A stretch of 64,000 nt of DNA from NCBI GenBank assembly GCA_016742175.1, contig JACVCH010000003.1, positions 248,001-312,000 on the forward strand. Direction: 5' to 3'. The DNA is from Rhizobiaceae bacterium (GTDB lineage Bacteria; Pseudomonadota; Alphaproteobacteria; Rhizobiales; Rhizobiaceae). Below, piece by piece: positions 30,361 to 42,166 of this stretch; within the stretch, counting starts at the first letter, position 1; each line of letters begins with the position of its first letter. A program made the translations under genes and the position numbers. The notes under the pieces were generated by a model. The model was not told where the DNA came from. It saw only the letters and a program-made list of their open reading frames with translations, and did no database searches.

Positions 30361-30834
30361 TCACTCGGCGGCGGCCTTTTCCGGCACCTTGACGGAGCCG
30401 CCGGCCTTCTCGACCTTCTCGATCGCCGACTTGGAAGCGCCGGCGATGTCGAAGGAAACCTTCGACTTGATCTCGCCCGTGCCGAGGAGGCGAACGCCGT
30501 CCTTGGCGCGGCGGATGAGGCCGGCCTCGACCAGCGCCTCGATCGTCACGGCCTTCTTGCCGTCGAGACGGCCCGAATCGATCGCTTCCTGAACCTTGCC
30601 GACCGAGATCTCGTTGAAGCTCTTGGTGAACGGGTTCTTGAAGCCGCGCTTCGGCAGGCGACGATAGATCGGCATCTGGCCGCCCTCGAAGCCGTTGATG
30701 GCGACGCCCGAGCGCGAGCTCTGGCCCTTCACGCCGCGGCCGGAGGTCTTGCCCTTGCCGGAGCCGATGCCGCGACCCACGCGCTTGCGCGAGTGCGTTG
30801 CGCCGTCGACGTCACGAAGTTCGTTGAGTTTCAT
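30361..30834 (-). CDS. rplO: 50S ribosomal protein L15
   Basis: 157 residues. The Gly/Arg-rich N-terminus [17 protein letters not shown] and [18 protein letters not shown] are the L15 signature. It is 15 bases downstream of rpmD and precedes secY with a 171-base spacer. Confidence 0.98.
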   Translation of the reverse strand: MKLNELRDVDGATHSRKRVGRGIGSGKGKTSGRGVKGQSSRSGVAINGFEGGQMPIYRRLPKRGFKNPFTKSFNEISVGKVQEAIDSGRLDGKKAVTIEALVEAGLIRRAKDGVRLLGTGEIKSKVSFDIAGASKSAIEKVEKAGGSVKVPEKAAAE

Positions 30835-30849
30835 GTCTGTCGCTCCTGC

Positions 30850-31044
30850 TTACGCCTCGTCCACGACGCGGACGAGGTGCTGCACCTTGGCGATCATGCC
30901 GCGAACCGAAGGAGTGTCCTCCAGGGTGCGGCGACGATGCATCTTGTTCAGTCCGAGACCGATGAGCGTTGCGCGCTGCACGTCCGGACGGCGAATGGGG
31001 CTACCGATCTGTTCGACCGTCAGCGTCTTTGCCTTCTTGGCCAT
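30850..31044 (-). CDS. rpmD: 50S ribosomal protein L30
   Basis: 64 residues, the bacterial length. [12 protein letters not shown] and [16 protein letters not shown] identify L30. It lies 25 bases after rpsE and 15 before rplO. Confidence 0.97.
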   Translation of the reverse strand: MAKKAKTLTVEQIGSPIRRPDVQRATLIGLGLNKMHRRRTLEDTPSVRGMIAKVQHLVRVVDEA

Positions 31045-31069
31045 CTAACCAATCCTTCCCTGAGCCCGA

Positions 31070-31633
31070 CTACTCTTCGGACGACACGGCAGAGCCGCGG
31101 CGCGCCTGAAGCGTCGAATACTTGATGCCGCGCTGGGCTGCGACATCCTTCGGGTGAAGCTGGTGCTTCAGCGCGTCGAACGTGGCGCGAACCATGTTGT
31201 AGGGGTTCGAGGAACCCATCGACTTGGCGACGACGTCGTGCATGCCGAGCGTCTCGAAGACGGCGCGCATCGGGCCGCCCGCGATGATGCCCGTACCGGC
31301 CTTGGCGGTGCGCAGCAGAACCTTGCCGGCGCCGTGGCGGCCATGGACGTCATGGTGCAGCGTGCGGCCATCGCGCAGCGGCACGAAGATCATGTCGCGC
31401 TTGGCGCTCTCGGTGGCCTTGCGGATGGCCTCCGGCACTTCGCGTGCCTTGCCGTGGCCGAAGCCGACGCGGCCCTTCTGGTCGCCGACGACGACGAGAG
31501 CGGCGAAGCCGAAGCGACGGCCACCCTTGACGACCTTGGCGACGCGGTTGATGTGTACGAGCTTGTCGACGAAGCCGTCGTCGCGCTCTTCGCGGTCGCG
31601 TCCGCGACCACCTTCCCTACGATCCTGTGCCAT
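31070..31633 (-). CDS. rpsE: 30S ribosomal protein S5
   Basis: 187 residues. The double-stranded RNA-binding region [18 protein letters not shown] and the [15 protein letters not shown] phrase define S5, which helps decoding accuracy. The N-terminus is unusually rich in Arg, Gly and Glu. A terminator-like hairpin lies just upstream. Confidence 0.98.
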   Translation of the reverse strand: MAQDRREGGRGRDREERDDGFVDKLVHINRVAKVVKGGRRFGFAALVVVGDQKGRVGFGHGKAREVPEAIRKATESAKRDMIFVPLRDGRTLHHDVHGRHGAGKVLLRTAKAGTGIIAGGPMRAVFETLGMHDVVAKSMGSSNPYNMVRATFDALKHQLHPKDVAAQRGIKYSTLQARRGSAVSSEE

Positions 31634-31669
31634 ATCCTGTCCTTATTCTTTTCCGGAAGCACGGGTTGG

Positions 31670-31698
31670 AAAAAAGGACCGGGGCGGAAAACCGCCCC
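31670..31698 (-). terminator. Terminator-like hairpin between rplR and rpsE
   Basis: GGGGCGG - TTTT - CCGCCCC forms a tight stem on the transcribed strand, followed after five bases by six T residues. It sits inside the spc part of the operon, where complete termination would block rpsE to rplQ, so it may act as an attenuator. Confidence 0.45.
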
Positions 31699-31706
31699 TG
31701 CCCCGG

Positions 31707-32066
31707 TTAAAATTTCAGGCCACCTTCGCGGGCGGCATCGGCCAGCGCCTTGACGCGGCCGTGATAGATGTACGGGCCACGATCGAAGACGACTTCCGAA
31801 ACGCCGGCCTTGACGGCGCGCTCGGCGACGAGCTTGCCGACGGCGGCTGCGGCAGCCGAGTCGGCGCCGGTCTTGAGCGAACCCTTGAGGTCCTTCTCGA
31901 GCGTCGAGGCCGAGGCGATCGTGTGGCCGTTCGCGTCGTCGATGAGCTGCACGTAGATGTGCTTCGACGAGCGGTGGACCGAAAGGCGCGGACGCTCGCC
32001 CGCAACCTTCTTGATCTGGCGACGGACGCGCGAAGCGCGCTTAAGCGTGGATTCCTTGGAAGCCAT
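31707..32066 (-). CDS. rplR: 50S ribosomal protein L18
   Basis: 119 residues. [18 protein letters not shown] and the C-terminal [23 protein letters not shown] identify L18, which binds 5S rRNA. It lies 86 bases after rplF. Confidence 0.98.
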   Translation of the reverse strand: MASKESTLKRASRVRRQIKKVAGERPRLSVHRSSKHIYVQLIDDANGHTIASASTLEKDLKGSLKTGADSAAAAAVGKLVAERAVKAGVSEVVFDRGPYIYHGRVKALADAAREGGLKF

Positions 32067-32152
32067 AATTCAATTCCCTGCCTTGAAAAACGGGGCCGGC
32101 CCTGTGCGGTAAGCCAAAGCTTCCCGCGGCCGCACCCCGTGGCGTTTCGATC

Positions 32153-32686
32153 TTACTTCTTCTTGCCTTCCTTGCGAACGATGCGTTCGCCGGCATAGCG
32201 CACGCCCTTGCCCTTGTAGGGCTCCGGCGGACGGTATTCACGGATCTCGGCTGCTACCTGACCGACCTGCTGCTTGTCAATGCCGCTGACCACGATCTCG
32301 GTCGGCTTGGTGACCTGGATCGTGATGCCTTCCGGCGTCTGGTAGACGACGTCATGGCTGAAGCCGAGGGCGAGCTGCAGGTTCTTTCCCTGCATGGCGG
32401 CGCGGTAACCGACGCCGGTGATCTCGAGCTTGCGCTCGAAACCGTTCTTGACGCCGTTCAAGATGTTCTCGATCTGCGTGCGGGACATGCCCCACTTCGA
32501 GCGAGCATCCTTGCTCTCGTCGCGCGGCGAAACCTGGATCGCGCCGTCTTCCAGCTTGACCAGGACTTCGTCGTTGACGACGTATTTCAGTTCGCCCTTC
32601 GGGCCCTTGGCGCTGACCGTGCGGCCATCGACGGTCGCGGTCACGCCCTGCGGGACGGAGAGAGGCTTCTTGCCGATACGAGACAT
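32153..32686 (-). CDS. rplF: 50S ribosomal protein L6
   Basis: 177 residues, standard length. [14 protein letters not shown] at the N-terminus and [13 protein letters not shown] near the C-terminus are L6 hallmarks. It is 40 bases downstream of rpsH. Confidence 0.98.
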   Translation of the reverse strand: MSRIGKKPLSVPQGVTATVDGRTVSAKGPKGELKYVVNDEVLVKLEDGAIQVSPRDESKDARSKWGMSRTQIENILNGVKNGFERKLEITGVGYRAAMQGKNLQLALGFSHDVVYQTPEGITIQVTKPTEIVVSGIDKQQVGQVAAEIREYRPPEPYKGKGVRYAGERIVRKEGKKK

Positions 32687-32726
32687 GTCGTTGTCCTCGT
32701 CTTCTTCTTATGTTTCGAGAGGCCGA

Positions 32727-33125
32727 TCAGAAGATCTGGCAGAGAATCTCACCGCCGACATTCTCTTCGCGGGCCTGGTGGTCCGCCATGACGCCCTTCG
32801 GCGTGGAGAGAATGGCAATGCCGAGACCGTTGGCGACCTGCGGGATCGACTTGACCGACACGTAGACGCGGCGGCCCGGCTTCGACACGCGGGCGATCTC
32901 GCGGATCACCGGCTGGCCTTCGTAGTACTTCAGCTCGATCTCGATTTCCGACTTGCCGTTGTCGTAGTCGACCTGGGCGTAGTCGCGAATGTAGCCTTCG
33001 GACTTCAGGACTTCGAGAACGCGGGCGCGCAGGCGCGAGGCGGGCGTCGAGACCTTGGTCTTCTTGCGGCCATACGCATTGCGGATGCGGGTCAGCATAT
33101 CGCCGAGAGGATCACTCATGGACAT
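32727..33125 (-). CDS. rpsH: 30S ribosomal protein S8
   Basis: 132 residues. [13 protein letters not shown] and the C-terminal [22 protein letters not shown] are diagnostic. A GGAGGATATTCC leader places the ATG at 33125 at the better spacing; a second ATG lies two codons in. Confidence 0.98.
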   Translation of the reverse strand: MSMSDPLGDMLTRIRNAYGRKKTKVSTPASRLRARVLEVLKSEGYIRDYAQVDYDNGKSEIEIELKYYEGQPVIREIARVSKPGRRVYVSVKSIPQVANGLGIAILSTPKGVMADHQAREENVGGEILCQIF

Positions 33126-33137
33126 GGAATATCCTCC

Positions 33138-33443
33138 TTACCAGCTTGACTTGACGAGGCCGGGGATGAGGCCGTTGTTGCCGAGCTCGCGCAGCGCCAC
33201 ACGGCTCATCTTGAGCTTACGATAATAGGCGCGCGGACGGCCGGTGACTTCGCAGCGGTTACGCACGCGGGTCTTCGACGAATTGCGCGGCAGCGCCGCG
33301 AGTTCGAGCTGCGCACGGAAGCGCTCATCCATCGGACGGTCCTGGTCCATGATGATCGCCTTCAGCTCGGAGCGCTTGTTGGCGTAACGCTTCACAAGCT
33401 TCGCGCGCTTCTGGTTCTTCTCGACTGAGCTGGTCTTTGCCAT
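33138..33443 (-). CDS. rpsN: 30S ribosomal protein S14
   Basis: 101 residues, the long zinc-free form (no CxxC pairs). [20 protein letters not shown] is the family signature. Gene spacing to rpsH is 12 bases. Confidence 0.98.
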   Translation of the reverse strand: MAKTSSVEKNQKRAKLVKRYANKRSELKAIIMDQDRPMDERFRAQLELAALPRNSSKTRVRNRCEVTGRPRAYYRKLKMSRVALRELGNNGLIPGLVKSSW

Positions 33444-33470
33444 TTCAGATTTGTCCTTTATTCGCTGCCG

Positions 33471-34028
33471 TTACTGGCGGAACGGGAAGTTCAAGGCCTT
33501 GAGCAGGGCTCGTGCCTCGTCATCCGACCGGGCAGTCGTACAAACGATGATGTCCATTCCCCAGATCTGGTCGACCTTGTCGTAATTGATCTCGGGGAAC
33601 ACGATGTGCTCCTTCACGCCCATGGCGAAGTTGCCACGGCCGTCGAAGCTCTTGGGGTTCAAACCCCGGAAGTCGCGAACGCGCGGAAGCGCGATCGTCA
33701 CCAGACGATCGATGAAGTCGTACATGCGGTCCTGGCGAAGGGTGACCTTCGCGCCGATCGGCATGCCTTCGCGCACCTTGAAGCCGGCGATCGACGTGCG
33801 GGCACGCGTCACAACGGGCTTCTGGCCGGCGATCATCGCGAGATCTTCCGCGGCGACCGAAGGCTTCTTGGAATCGCCGGTCGCTTCGCCGACGCCCATG
33901 TTGATGACCACCTTGTCGAGACGCGGGATCATCATCTCGTTGGCGTAGTTGAACTCTTCCTGGAGCGCCTTGCGGATCGTCTCGCCGTAGAGCTTCTTGA
34001 GCCGGGGCTCATACTTGGACTCAGCCAT
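33471..34028 (-). CDS. rplE: 50S ribosomal protein L5
   Basis: 185 residues. It binds 5S r[19 protein letters not shown] and [22 protein letters not shown] are characteristic. Its start overlaps the end of rplX by eight bases, implying coupling. Confidence 0.98.
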   Translation of the reverse strand: MAESKYEPRLKKLYGETIRKALQEEFNYANEMMIPRLDKVVINMGVGEATGDSKKPSVAAEDLAMIAGQKPVVTRARTSIAGFKVREGMPIGAKVTLRQDRMYDFIDRLVTIALPRVRDFRGLNPKSFDGRGNFAMGVKEHIVFPEINYDKVDQIWGMDIIVCTTARSDDEARALLKALNFPFRQ

Positions 34029-34332
34029 TGATCACTTCTCCGGAACGCTTGGCGATACGGACCTTCTTGCCGTCGCGGAAATCGAAGCCGACGCGGGTCG
34101 GCTTGTTGTCCTTGGGGTCAGCGATCGCGATGTTGGACAGATGGAGCGGCGCTTCCTTGCGGATGATACCGCCTTCCTGCGACGCGGACTGCTTCTGGTG
34201 GCGCGCGATCATGTTGACGCCACGGACGACAGCCTTGTCTTCCTTCGGCATCACCTGCACGACTTCACCAGTCCGGCCCTTGTCCTTGCCGGCCAGAACG
34301 ACGACCTTGTCGCCCTTACGAATCTTTTGCAT
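34021..34332 (-). CDS. rplX: 50S ribosomal protein L24
   Basis: 103 residues with the KOW motif at the N-terminus ([19 protein letters not shown]). L24 is an early assembly protein. It overlaps rplE at its 3' end and follows rplN by 12 bases. Confidence 0.98.
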   Translation of the reverse strand: MQKIRKGDKVVVLAGKDKGRTGEVVQVMPKEDKAVVRGVNMIARHQKQSASQEGGIIRKEAPLHLSNIAIADPKDNKPTRVGFDFRDGKKVRIAKRSGEVING

Positions 34333-34344
34333 CTTTCCGGCCCC

Positions 34345-34713
34345 TTAAAGCACTTCCGGTGCAAGCGAGATGATCTTCATGTGGTTCTTCGCGCGAAGCT
34401 CGCGCGGAACGGGACCGAAGATACGCGTGCCCACCGGCTCTTTCTTGTTGTCGACGAGAACGGCTGCGTTCTTGTCGAAACGGATCACGCTGCCGTCCGG
34501 ACGACGGATGTCCTTGGCCGTGCGAACCACGACCGCCTTCATCACGTCACCCTTCTTAACGCGGCCGCGCGGAATGGCTTCCTTCACGGAGACGACGATG
34601 ATGTCGCCAACGGAGGCATACTTCCGCTTCGAGCCGCCCAGCACCTTGATGCACATGACACGACGTGCGCCGGAATTATCCGCCACGTCGAGGTTTGTTT
34701 GCATCTGAATCAT
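34345..34713 (-). CDS. rplN: 50S ribosomal protein L14
   Basis: 122 residues. [18 protein letters not shown] at the start is invariant in bacterial L14, and the full length supports the first ATG. It lies 70 bases after rpsQ. Confidence 0.98.
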   Translation of the reverse strand: MIQMQTNLDVADNSGARRVMCIKVLGGSKRKYASVGDIIVVSVKEAIPRGRVKKGDVMKAVVVRTAKDIRRPDGSVIRFDKNAAVLVDNKKEPVGTRIFGPVPRELRAKNHMKIISLAPEVL

Positions 34714-34783
34714 GACTGGCCGCCTTCTTATTCGTTGGAGAGCGGCTCATATACGCCCTCTCCGGCTTTATCAAGTTTCGTTC

Positions 34784-35038
34784 TTACTCGGCCGAGGCCG
34801 CCTGGGACGGATTTTCGATCACGACCCACTTCTTGTCCTTGGAGATCGGCGCCGACTCCTGGATGAAGACGAAATCGCCCACCTTGCAGGCGTTGTTCTC
34901 GTCGTGCGCCTTGTACTTCTTGGTCTGGCGAACGGTCTTCTTCATCACCGGATGGGTGAAGCGACGCTCGATCTTGACCACGACCGTCTTGTCGTTCTTG
35001 TCCGAGACGACCGTGCCCTGCATGATGCGCTTTGGCAT
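34784..35038 (-). CDS. rpsQ: 30S ribosomal protein S17
   Basis: 84 residues. [21 protein letters not shown] and [11 protein letters not shown] are S17 motifs in an OB-fold protein. It follows rpmC by 11 bases. Confidence 0.98.
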   Translation of the reverse strand: MPKRIMQGTVVSDKNDKTVVVKIERRFTHPVMKKTVRQTKKYKAHDENNACKVGDFVFIQESAPISKDKKWVVIENPSQAASAE

Positions 35039-35049
35039 GTTCTTCGTCC

Positions 35050-35250
35050 TTAAGCCTTCTTGCCGGCCGACTTCTCGGCAGCGATCGTCTTGATGCGCGC
35101 GATGTCCCGACGGACTTCCTTCACGCGCGCGGTTTTCTCGATCTGGCCGGTCGCCTTCTGGAAGCGCAGGTTGAACTGCTCCTTCTTGAGCGCAGCCAGG
35201 TCGTCATTCAGCTCATCGAGCGTCTTCGCCCGAACGTCAGCGGCCTTCAT
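35050..35250 (-). CDS. rpmC: 50S ribosomal protein L29
   Basis: 66 residues, two-helix protein at the exit tunnel. [16 protein letters not shown] is the family core. It follows rplP by 13 bases. Confidence 0.97.
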   Translation of the reverse strand: MKAADVRAKTLDELNDDLAALKKEQFNLRFQKATGQIEKTARVKEVRRDIARIKTIAAEKSAGKKA

Positions 35251-35263
35251 GATCAGCCCTTTC

Positions 35264-35677
35264 CTACTCTGCGATGCGCTGTACGAAGCGCGTGCGAACC
35301 GAAAGCTTGGCAGCGCCGAGACGAAGCGCCTCGCGGGCGATCTCCTCGGACACGCCGTCGATCTCGAACATGACGCGACCCGGCTTGACGCGGGCCGCCC
35401 AGTAATCGACCGAACCCTTGCCCTTGCCCATGCGGACTTCGGTCGGCTTCGAGGTCACCGGAACGTCCGGGAACACACGGATCCAGACACGGCCCTGACG
35501 CTTCATCTGACGCGTGATGGCACGGCGGGCGGCTTCGATCTCACGGGCGGTGACCCGGTTCGGCTCAAGCGCCTTCAGACCGAACCCGCCGAAATTGAGG
35601 TCCGTTCCGCCCTTCGCGGTGCCGTGGATGCGGCCCTTGAACTGCTTGCGGAACTTCGTGCGCTTTGGCTGCAGCAT
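35264..35677 (-). CDS. rplP: 50S ribosomal protein L16
   Basis: 137 residues. [16 protein letters not shown] and [10 protein letters not shown]-type sequence (here [15 protein letters not shown]) identify L16, located near the A site. Confidence 0.98.
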   Translation of the reverse strand: MLQPKRTKFRKQFKGRIHGTAKGGTDLNFGGFGLKALEPNRVTAREIEAARRAITRQMKRQGRVWIRVFPDVPVTSKPTEVRMGKGKGSVDYWAARVKPGRVMFEIDGVSEEIAREALRLGAAKLSVRTRFVQRIAE

Positions 35678-35704
35678 TCTAATTCTCCAAAATAGCTATG
35701 CCAT

Positions 35705-36412
35705 TCAGGCGTTTTCGCGACGACGGCCCGAGCCGCCCTGCGCATCGCCTTCAATGGCGCGACGTTCCGAAGCCATCGGGTCGTGCTCGAGGATCTCGCC
35801 CTTGAACACCCAGACCTTCACGCCGCAGATGCCGTATGCAGTCTGTGCCTCGGCCGTGCCGTAATCGACATCGGCGCGCAGCGTGTGCAGCGGAACGCGA
35901 CCTTCGCGATACCACTCCATGCGCGCGATCTCCGCGCCGCCGAGACGGCCCGCGCAGTTGATGCGGATGCCTTCGGCACCGAGGCGCATCGCCGACTGGA
36001 CCGCACGCTTCATGGCGCGGCGGAACGCGACGCGGCGCTCGAGCTGCTGCGCGATCGACTGGGCGATCAGCGTGGCGTCGACTTCCGGCTTGCGAACCTC
36101 GACGATGTTGAGGTGCGTCTCGGACTTGGTCATCTCGGTCAGCTTCTTGCGAAGCTTCTCGATGTCCGCGCCCTTCTTGCCGATGATGAGGCCCGGACGG
36201 GCCGCATGGATCGTCACGCGGCACTTCTTGTGCGGACGCTCGATAACGATCTTCGAGACGGCAGCCTGCTTCAGCTCCTTCTCGAGGTAGGAGCGGATCT
36301 TCAGGTCTTCGTGGAGAAGCTTGCCGTACTCGCCGGTGTTCGCGTACCAGCGCGAATCCCAGGTGCGGTTGATGCCGAGGCGCAGACCGATCGGATTGAT
36401 TTTCTGGCCCAT
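35705..36412 (-). CDS. rpsC: 30S ribosomal protein S3
   Basis: 235 residues. [18 protein letters not shown] opens the protein; the KH domain ([19 protein letters not shown]) follows. The ATG overlaps the rplV stop by one base. The C-terminal tail is Arg/Gly-rich. Confidence 0.98.
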   Translation of the reverse strand: MGQKINPIGLRLGINRTWDSRWYANTGEYGKLLHEDLKIRSYLEKELKQAAVSKIVIERPHKKCRVTIHAARPGLIIGKKGADIEKLRKKLTEMTKSETHLNIVEVRKPEVDATLIAQSIAQQLERRVAFRRAMKRAVQSAMRLGAEGIRINCAGRLGGAEIARMEWYREGRVPLHTLRADVDYGTAEAQTAYGICGVKVWVFKGEILEHDPMASERRAIEGDAQGGSGRRRENA

Positions 36413-36801
36413 CAGGCGGCCTCCACTTTCTCTTCAACTTCGCGAACGACGATCGTCAGATGCGAGAACGGCTTCTCGATGCGCGATGCACGGCCGCGGC
36501 CACGAGCGTGGAAGCGCTTCATGACGATGGACTTGCCGACATAGGCCTCGGCAACCACCAGCGCATCGACGTCGAGGTCGTGATTGTTCTCGGCGTTCGC
36601 GATCGCGGATTCGAGCGTCTTCCTGACGGTCTCGGCGATGCGCTTGCGCGAGAATTCGAGTTCGTTCAGCGCAGTGCCCACCTTCTTGCCGCGGATCATG
36701 GCAGCAACGAGATTGAGCTTCTGCGGGCTGACACGAATGGTACGCAATACGGCGCGTGCCTCGTTGTCAGCAAGCCTGCGCGGAGCCTTGGCCTTGCCCA
36801 T
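36412..36801 (-). CDS. rplV: 50S ribosomal protein L22
   Basis: 129 residues. The tunnel-lining loop [20 protein letters not shown] is present, typical of L22. It is coupled to rpsC by a one-base overlap and lies two bases after rpsS. Confidence 0.98.
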   Translation of the reverse strand: MGKAKAPRRLADNEARAVLRTIRVSPQKLNLVAAMIRGKKVGTALNELEFSRKRIAETVRKTLESAIANAENNHDLDVDALVVAEAYVGKSIVMKRFHARGRGRASRIEKPFSHLTIVVREVEEKVEAA

Positions 36802-36803
36802 CG

Positions 36804-37082
36804 TTACTTCCTCTTTGCCTTCTTGTCCGCGCCATGGCCGTAATAGGTACGGGTCGGGGCGAACTCACCGAACTTGTGGCCGACCATTTCCTCGTTCACG
36901 GAGACGGGGATATGCTTCTGGCCGTTATAGACACCAAAGGTGAGGCCGACGAACTGCGGCAGGATGGTGGAGCGACGGCTCCACATCTTGATCACCTCGT
37001 TGCGGCCCCCGTCGCGAACCTTATCCGCCTTCTTGAGCAGATAGCCGTCGACGAACGGGCCTTTCCAAACTGAACGGGTCAC
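36804..37082 (-). CDS. rpsS: 30S ribosomal protein S19
   Basis: 92 residues. [17 protein letters not shown] and the C-terminal [17 protein letters not shown] are S19 signatures. It follows rplB by 15 bases. Confidence 0.98.
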   Translation of the reverse strand: MTRSVWKGPFVDGYLLKKADKVRDGGRNEVIKMWSRRSTILPQFVGLTFGVYNGQKHIPVSVNEEMVGHKFGEFAPTRTYYGHGADKKAKRK

Positions 37083-37097
37083 GTTGACACCCTTTCC

Positions 37098-37934
37098 TTA
37101 GCTCTTGCGCGCGTGGCGCGAGCGCATGATGAACTTGTCGGTCGCCTTGTTGGACCGCGTCTTCTTGCCCTTGGTCGGCTTGCCCCACGGGGTGACCGGA
37201 TGACGGCCGCCCGAGGTGCGGCCTTCACCACCGCCATGCGGATGGTCGACCGGGTTCATCGCGACGCCGCGGACATGCGGACGCTTGCCCAGCCAGCGCG
37301 AGCGGCCGGCCTTGCCGAGATTGATGTTGCCGTGGTCCGGGTTCGAAACCGCACCGACGGTCGCCATGCACGAGCCGTGGACGAGACGCTGCTCGCCCGA
37401 GTTCAGGCGAAGGATCGCCATGCCCTGATCGCGGCCGACGAGCTGGGCGTAGGACCCGGCCGAACGGGCGACCTGGCCGCCCTTGCCCGGCTTCAGCTCG
37501 ACATTGTGGACGATCGTGCCGACCGGCATTGCGCCGAGCGGCATTGCGTTGCCCGGCTTGACGTCGAGGGCCTTGGCGCCTGCGACGACCTTGTCGCCGA
37601 CGGCCAGGCGCTGCGGCGCCAGGATGTAGGCCAGCTCGCCGTCCTCATACTTCAGGAGCGCGATGAAGGCGGTGCGGTTCGGATCGTACTCGATCCGCTC
37701 GACCGTCGCCGACACGTCGTGCTTGCGACGCTTGAAGTCGATGATGCGGTAGGTGCGCTTGTGACCGCCGCCCTGGTAGCGGGCGGTGACGCGGCCGGCA
37801 TTGTTGCGGCCGCCGGCCGACTTCAGGCCTTCGGTCAGGCCCTTGACGGGCTTGCCCTTGTAGAGGCCCGAGCGGTCGACGATGACCAACTGGCGGGTGC
37901 CTGGCGTAACCGGATTGAATTTCTTGAGTGCCAT
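37098..37934 (-). CDS. rplB: 50S ribosomal protein L2
   Basis: 278 residues. The conserved C-terminal [20 protein letters not shown], which includes the His important at the peptidyl-transferase centre, is intact. Confidence 0.98.
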   Translation of the reverse strand: MALKKFNPVTPGTRQLVIVDRSGLYKGKPVKGLTEGLKSAGGRNNAGRVTARYQGGGHKRTYRIIDFKRRKHDVSATVERIEYDPNRTAFIALLKYEDGELAYILAPQRLAVGDKVVAGAKALDVKPGNAMPLGAMPVGTIVHNVELKPGKGGQVARSAGSYAQLVGRDQGMAILRLNSGEQRLVHGSCMATVGAVSNPDHGNINLGKAGRSRWLGKRPHVRGVAMNPVDHPHGGGEGRTSGGRHPVTPWGKPTKGKKTRSNKATDKFIMRSRHARKS

Positions 37935-37954
37935 TTTCCTGTCCTTCCGGTCGC

Positions 37955-38248
37955 TCAGAGGCCCGTCGAGACGTCGATCGACTGTCCGTCGGCCAGCGTC
38001 ACGATCGCCTTCTTCACGTCACTCGTGCGCCCGATGGTGCCGCGGAACCGCTTCACCTTGCCCTTGCGGACGAGCGTGTTGACACCGGTGACCTTCACGC
38101 CGAACAGAGCCTCGATTGCGGCCTTGATCTCGGTCTTCGTCGCCTTGCGGGCGACGTTGAAAACCACCTGGTTGTTCTCCGAAGCCATGGTCGACTTCTC
38201 GGTGATCGACGGCGAGACGATCACGTCGTAGTGGCGAAGATCCGTCAT
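37955..38248 (-). CDS. rplW: 50S ribosomal protein L23
   Basis: 97 residues. [15 protein letters not shown] and [14 protein letters not shown] are L23 motifs; the protein docks SRP and trigger factor at the tunnel exit. Its start overlaps the end of rplD by four bases. Confidence 0.98.
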   Translation of the reverse strand: MTDLRHYDVIVSPSITEKSTMASENNQVVFNVARKATKTEIKAAIEALFGVKVTGVNTLVRKGKVKRFRGTIGRTSDVKKAIVTLADGQSIDVSTGL

Positions 38249-38865
38249 TTGAACCGCTCCTCGAGAGCTTCGATCGCCGCCTTGGAGAGCACGAGCTTTC
38301 CACGGCGCAGGATGTCGTAAACGTTGATGCCCTGAACCGGCAGCACGTCGATGTTGGCGATGTTCGACGCAGCACGCTTGAAGTTCTGGTCGATCTCGGC
38401 GCCGCCGATCATCAGCGCGTTCGTCAAGCCGAGCTTGGCGAAGCTGGTGACGAGCAGCTTGGTCTTGGCCTCGTTCACCGCCAGATCATCGATGATGATC
38501 AGGTCGGACGACTTGGCCTTGGCCGAGAGCGCGTGACGCAGGCCGAGCGCGCGAACCTTCTTGGGAAGGTCGTGCTCGTGGCTGCGAACGACCGGGCCGT
38601 GGGCCTTGCCGCCGCCGCGGAACTGCGGAGCGCGCGCCGAGGAGTGACGGGCGCGGCCCGTACCCTTCTGCTTGTACATCTTGGCGCCGGTGCGCGAGAT
38701 TTCCGCGCGGCCCTTCGCCTTGTGCGTGCCCTGCTGCTTCTTGGCAAGCTGCCAGCGCACGACGCGCTGCAGGATGTCTTCGCGGGGCTCGAGGCCGAAG
38801 ATCTCTTCCGAGAGCTTCAGCTTGCCGGCGTCGTCGCCGGAGAGCGTGGTGACCTTGAGATCCAT
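38245..38865 (-). CDS. rplD: 50S ribosomal protein L4
   Basis: 206 residues. [20 protein letters not shown], the RNA-binding extended loop, identifies L4. Tandem ATGs at 38868 and 38865 both overlap the rplC stop; a GGAG site is better spaced for the second. In E. coli L4 represses the S10 operon; no leader like that is evident here. Confidence 0.98.
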   Translation of the reverse strand: MDLKVTTLSGDDAGKLKLSEEIFGLEPREDILQRVVRWQLAKKQQGTHKAKGRAEISRTGAKMYKQKGTGRARHSSARAPQFRGGGKAHGPVVRSHEHDLPKKVRALGLRHALSAKAKSSDLIIIDDLAVNEAKTKLLVTSFAKLGLTNALMIGGAEIDQNFKRAASNIANIDVLPVQGINVYDILRRGKLVLSKAAIEALEERFK

Positions 38866-39587
38866 CATTCGGCTCCTTCAGCAGCCGGCGCTTGCGAAGC
38901 CTGGCTCTTGTTTGCAGCGCGGATCGCGGCCGGCTTCGGCGCGTTGTCCGGCATGGCCGACTTCACAGCGTCGCGAACGACGATCCAGGCGCCCTTGGAG
39001 CCCGGAACGGCGCCGCGGATCAGGATCAGGCCGCGATCGACGTCGGTCGACACGATTTCCAGGTTCTGGGTCGTCACGCGGGTCGAGCCCATGTGGCCGG
39101 CCATCTTCTTGCCCTTGAACACCTTGCCCGGGTCCTGGCGCTGGCCGGTCGAACCGTGCGAGCGGTGCGAGACCGAGTTACCATGGGTCGCACGGCCGCC
39201 ACCGAAATTGTGGCGCTTCATGACACCCTGGAAGCCCTTGCCGACCGAGGTGCCCGTCACGTCGACCTTCTGGCCGGCGACGAAGTGCTCCGCGGTGATC
39301 TCGGCGCCGATGTCGAGCATGTTGTCTTCCGACACGCGGAATTCCGCGAGCTGCGACTTCGGCTCGACGCTTGCAGCGGCGAAGTGGCCGCGCATGGCCT
39401 TCGACGTGTTCTTGACCTTGGCAAGGCCAACGCCGAGCTGGACGGCCGTGTAGCCATTCTTTTCATGGGTGCGCTGAGCGACGACCTGGCAGTTCTCCAT
39501 GCGGAGAACGGTGACCGGCACATGCTCGCCTGCGTCGTTGTAGACGCGCGTCATCCCGACTTTCTGTGCAATTACACCTGAACGCAT
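38865..39587 (-). CDS. rplC: 50S ribosomal protein L3
   Basis: 240 residues, longer than the ~209 of E. coli because of a C-terminal Ala/Pro/Lys-rich tail. The methylatable Gln region around [20 protein letters not shown] is conserved. Confidence 0.98.
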   Translation of the reverse strand: MRSGVIAQKVGMTRVYNDAGEHVPVTVLRMENCQVVAQRTHEKNGYTAVQLGVGLAKVKNTSKAMRGHFAAASVEPKSQLAEFRVSEDNMLDIGAEITAEHFVAGQKVDVTGTSVGKGFQGVMKRHNFGGGRATHGNSVSHRSHGSTGQRQDPGKVFKGKKMAGHMGSTRVTTQNLEIVSTDVDRGLILIRGAVPGSKGAWIVVRDAVKSAMPDNAPKPAAIRAANKSQASQAPAAEGAE

Positions 39588-39650
39588 TTTCTCGTTCTTT
39601 CTTCAGAGGAACCCTGGGGCTCGTCGCCCGGCCGGTTCGTGTCTTGCTCG

Positions 39651-39959
39651 TTAGAGCTTGATCTCGACGTCCACGCCGGCGGCCAGATCGAGCTTCATCA
39701 GCGCGTCGACGGTCTGCGGGGTCGGATCAACGATATCGAGAAGACGCTTGTGCGTGCGCATCTCGAACTGTTCGCGGCTCTTCTTGTCGATGTGCGGCGA
39801 ACGGTTGACCGTGAACTTCTCGATGCGCGTGGGCAGCGGAATCGGGCCACGGACGTTGGCGCCGGTGCGTTTTGCGGTCGACACGATCTCGCGCGTCGAA
39901 GCATCCAGCACGCGGTGGTCAAACGCCTTGAGGCGAATGCGGATGTTCTGTCCGTTCAT
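39651..39959 (-). CDS. rpsJ: 30S ribosomal protein S10
   Basis: 102 residues. [15 protein letters not shown] and [16 protein letters not shown] are typical; S10 also serves as NusE in antitermination. It is the first ribosomal gene after tuf. Confidence 0.98.
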   Translation of the reverse strand: MNGQNIRIRLKAFDHRVLDASTREIVSTAKRTGANVRGPIPLPTRIEKFTVNRSPHIDKKSREQFEMRTHKRLLDIVDPTPQTVDALMKLDLAAGVDVEIKL

Positions 39960-40027
39960 GCGTTTCTTCCTTCAAGTCTATTCGCGGCGCGGGAGCGACC
40001 CCGCGCCCGCGACAGACTGCTTTCCAG

Positions 40028-41203
<1,176 letters not shown>

Positions 41204-41353
41204 AATCAGTCTTCCCTTGGGCGCGATGTGTGCGGTTTGGGTTAAAAGGATGCGGGGCGATTAGCGAGTGCGGGATGAAAACACAAGTGCTTTGTTGTCC
41301 CGCCGCTGGCCGCAAAGGCCATGGCGCCCCAATCGGATGATCGTCAGATAGGG

Positions 41354-42166
41354 TCAGTTCGTGCCTTGCGCCAGTATGTCTTCGGCAAGGGCGATGGCGG
41401 TGCGGCGGTCGGCCTCCGGCGCGAGCGCGAAGGCCTCTTCCTGCATGTTGCGGATCCAGATCTGGTCGGACGGCGAGGCGCGGTGCAGCGCAGCCGTCAT
41501 CATGGCGAGGCCGCGCACGACGCGCCCGCTCTGGAAGAGAAGGTTGCCGAGCGTCGCCTCGGCGCCGGCATGGCCCTTTTCGGCGGCAAGCTGCAGCCAG
41601 CGCGCCGCCTGCTGGACGTTGGGCTTGAACCCCTCCCCGCCGAGGAACATGCGGCCGATCTCGTATTGCGCGTCGGGGTGGCGGTAGCTTGCCGCAGCGC
41701 GCATGTAATATTCCTGCGCCGCGACCGGATTGGCTGCGACCGGCGAGCCGGGAATGCCGCTCTTGAGGTAACCGCCCAGCGCCACGAGCGCATCGGCGAC
41801 GTAGGAGTCGTCCGGGCTGCCGGGCTCGACCTCCTGCTGGACGATCTCCTGGTAGAACTGGAACGCCTCGTAGTCGTCCTGCGCGACGCCGTCGCCCTGC
41901 GCATACATGCGCGCGAGCTTCCACTGGGCGCCGAGCTGGCCGTTCTCGGCCGCGTAGCGATAGGCCTCGGCCGCCTCGTCCTTGTCGCCGTTCTTGTAGG
42001 CGGAAAAGCCGAAGCGGAAAACGGCCCAGGGGCTGCGCTTTTCGCCGGCGCCCTGCTCGGCGACGACCTGCTCGTCGAGCGCAAGCGCCGACGTCACGCT
42101 GCCGAAGATGCTTCCGGCAAGCGATGCGGCAACCAGCCCGGCCCTGACGAGATCAGATATCAGCAT
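41354..42166 (-). CDS. exoR: ExoR-like Sel1-repeat periplasmic regulator
   Basis: 270 residues from the ATG at 42166. An N-terminal hydrophobic leader ([18 protein letters not shown], ending near ALA) suggests export. Several Sel1/TPR-like repeats follow, including [20 protein letters not shown] and [12 protein letters not shown]...[21 protein letters not shown]. The EPGS...[19 protein letters not shown] segment strongly recalls rhizobial ExoR, the periplasmic inhibitor of the ExoS/ChvI two-component system controlling exopolysaccharide and motility. Length also matches (~268). The start lies inside the end of ilvD (14-base overlap). Confidence 0.87.
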   Translation of the reverse strand: MLISDLVRAGLVAASLAGSIFGSVTSALALDEQVVAEQGAGEKRSPWAVFRFGFSAYKNGDKDEAAEAYRYAAENGQLGAQWKLARMYAQGDGVAQDDYEAFQFYQEIVQQEVEPGSPDDSYVADALVALGGYLKSGIPGSPVAANPVAAQEYYMRAAASYRHPDAQYEIGRMFLGGEGFKPNVQQAARWLQLAAEKGHAGAEATLGNLLFQSGRVVRGLAMMTAALHRASPSDQIWIRNMQEEAFALAPEADRRTAIALAEDILAQGTN

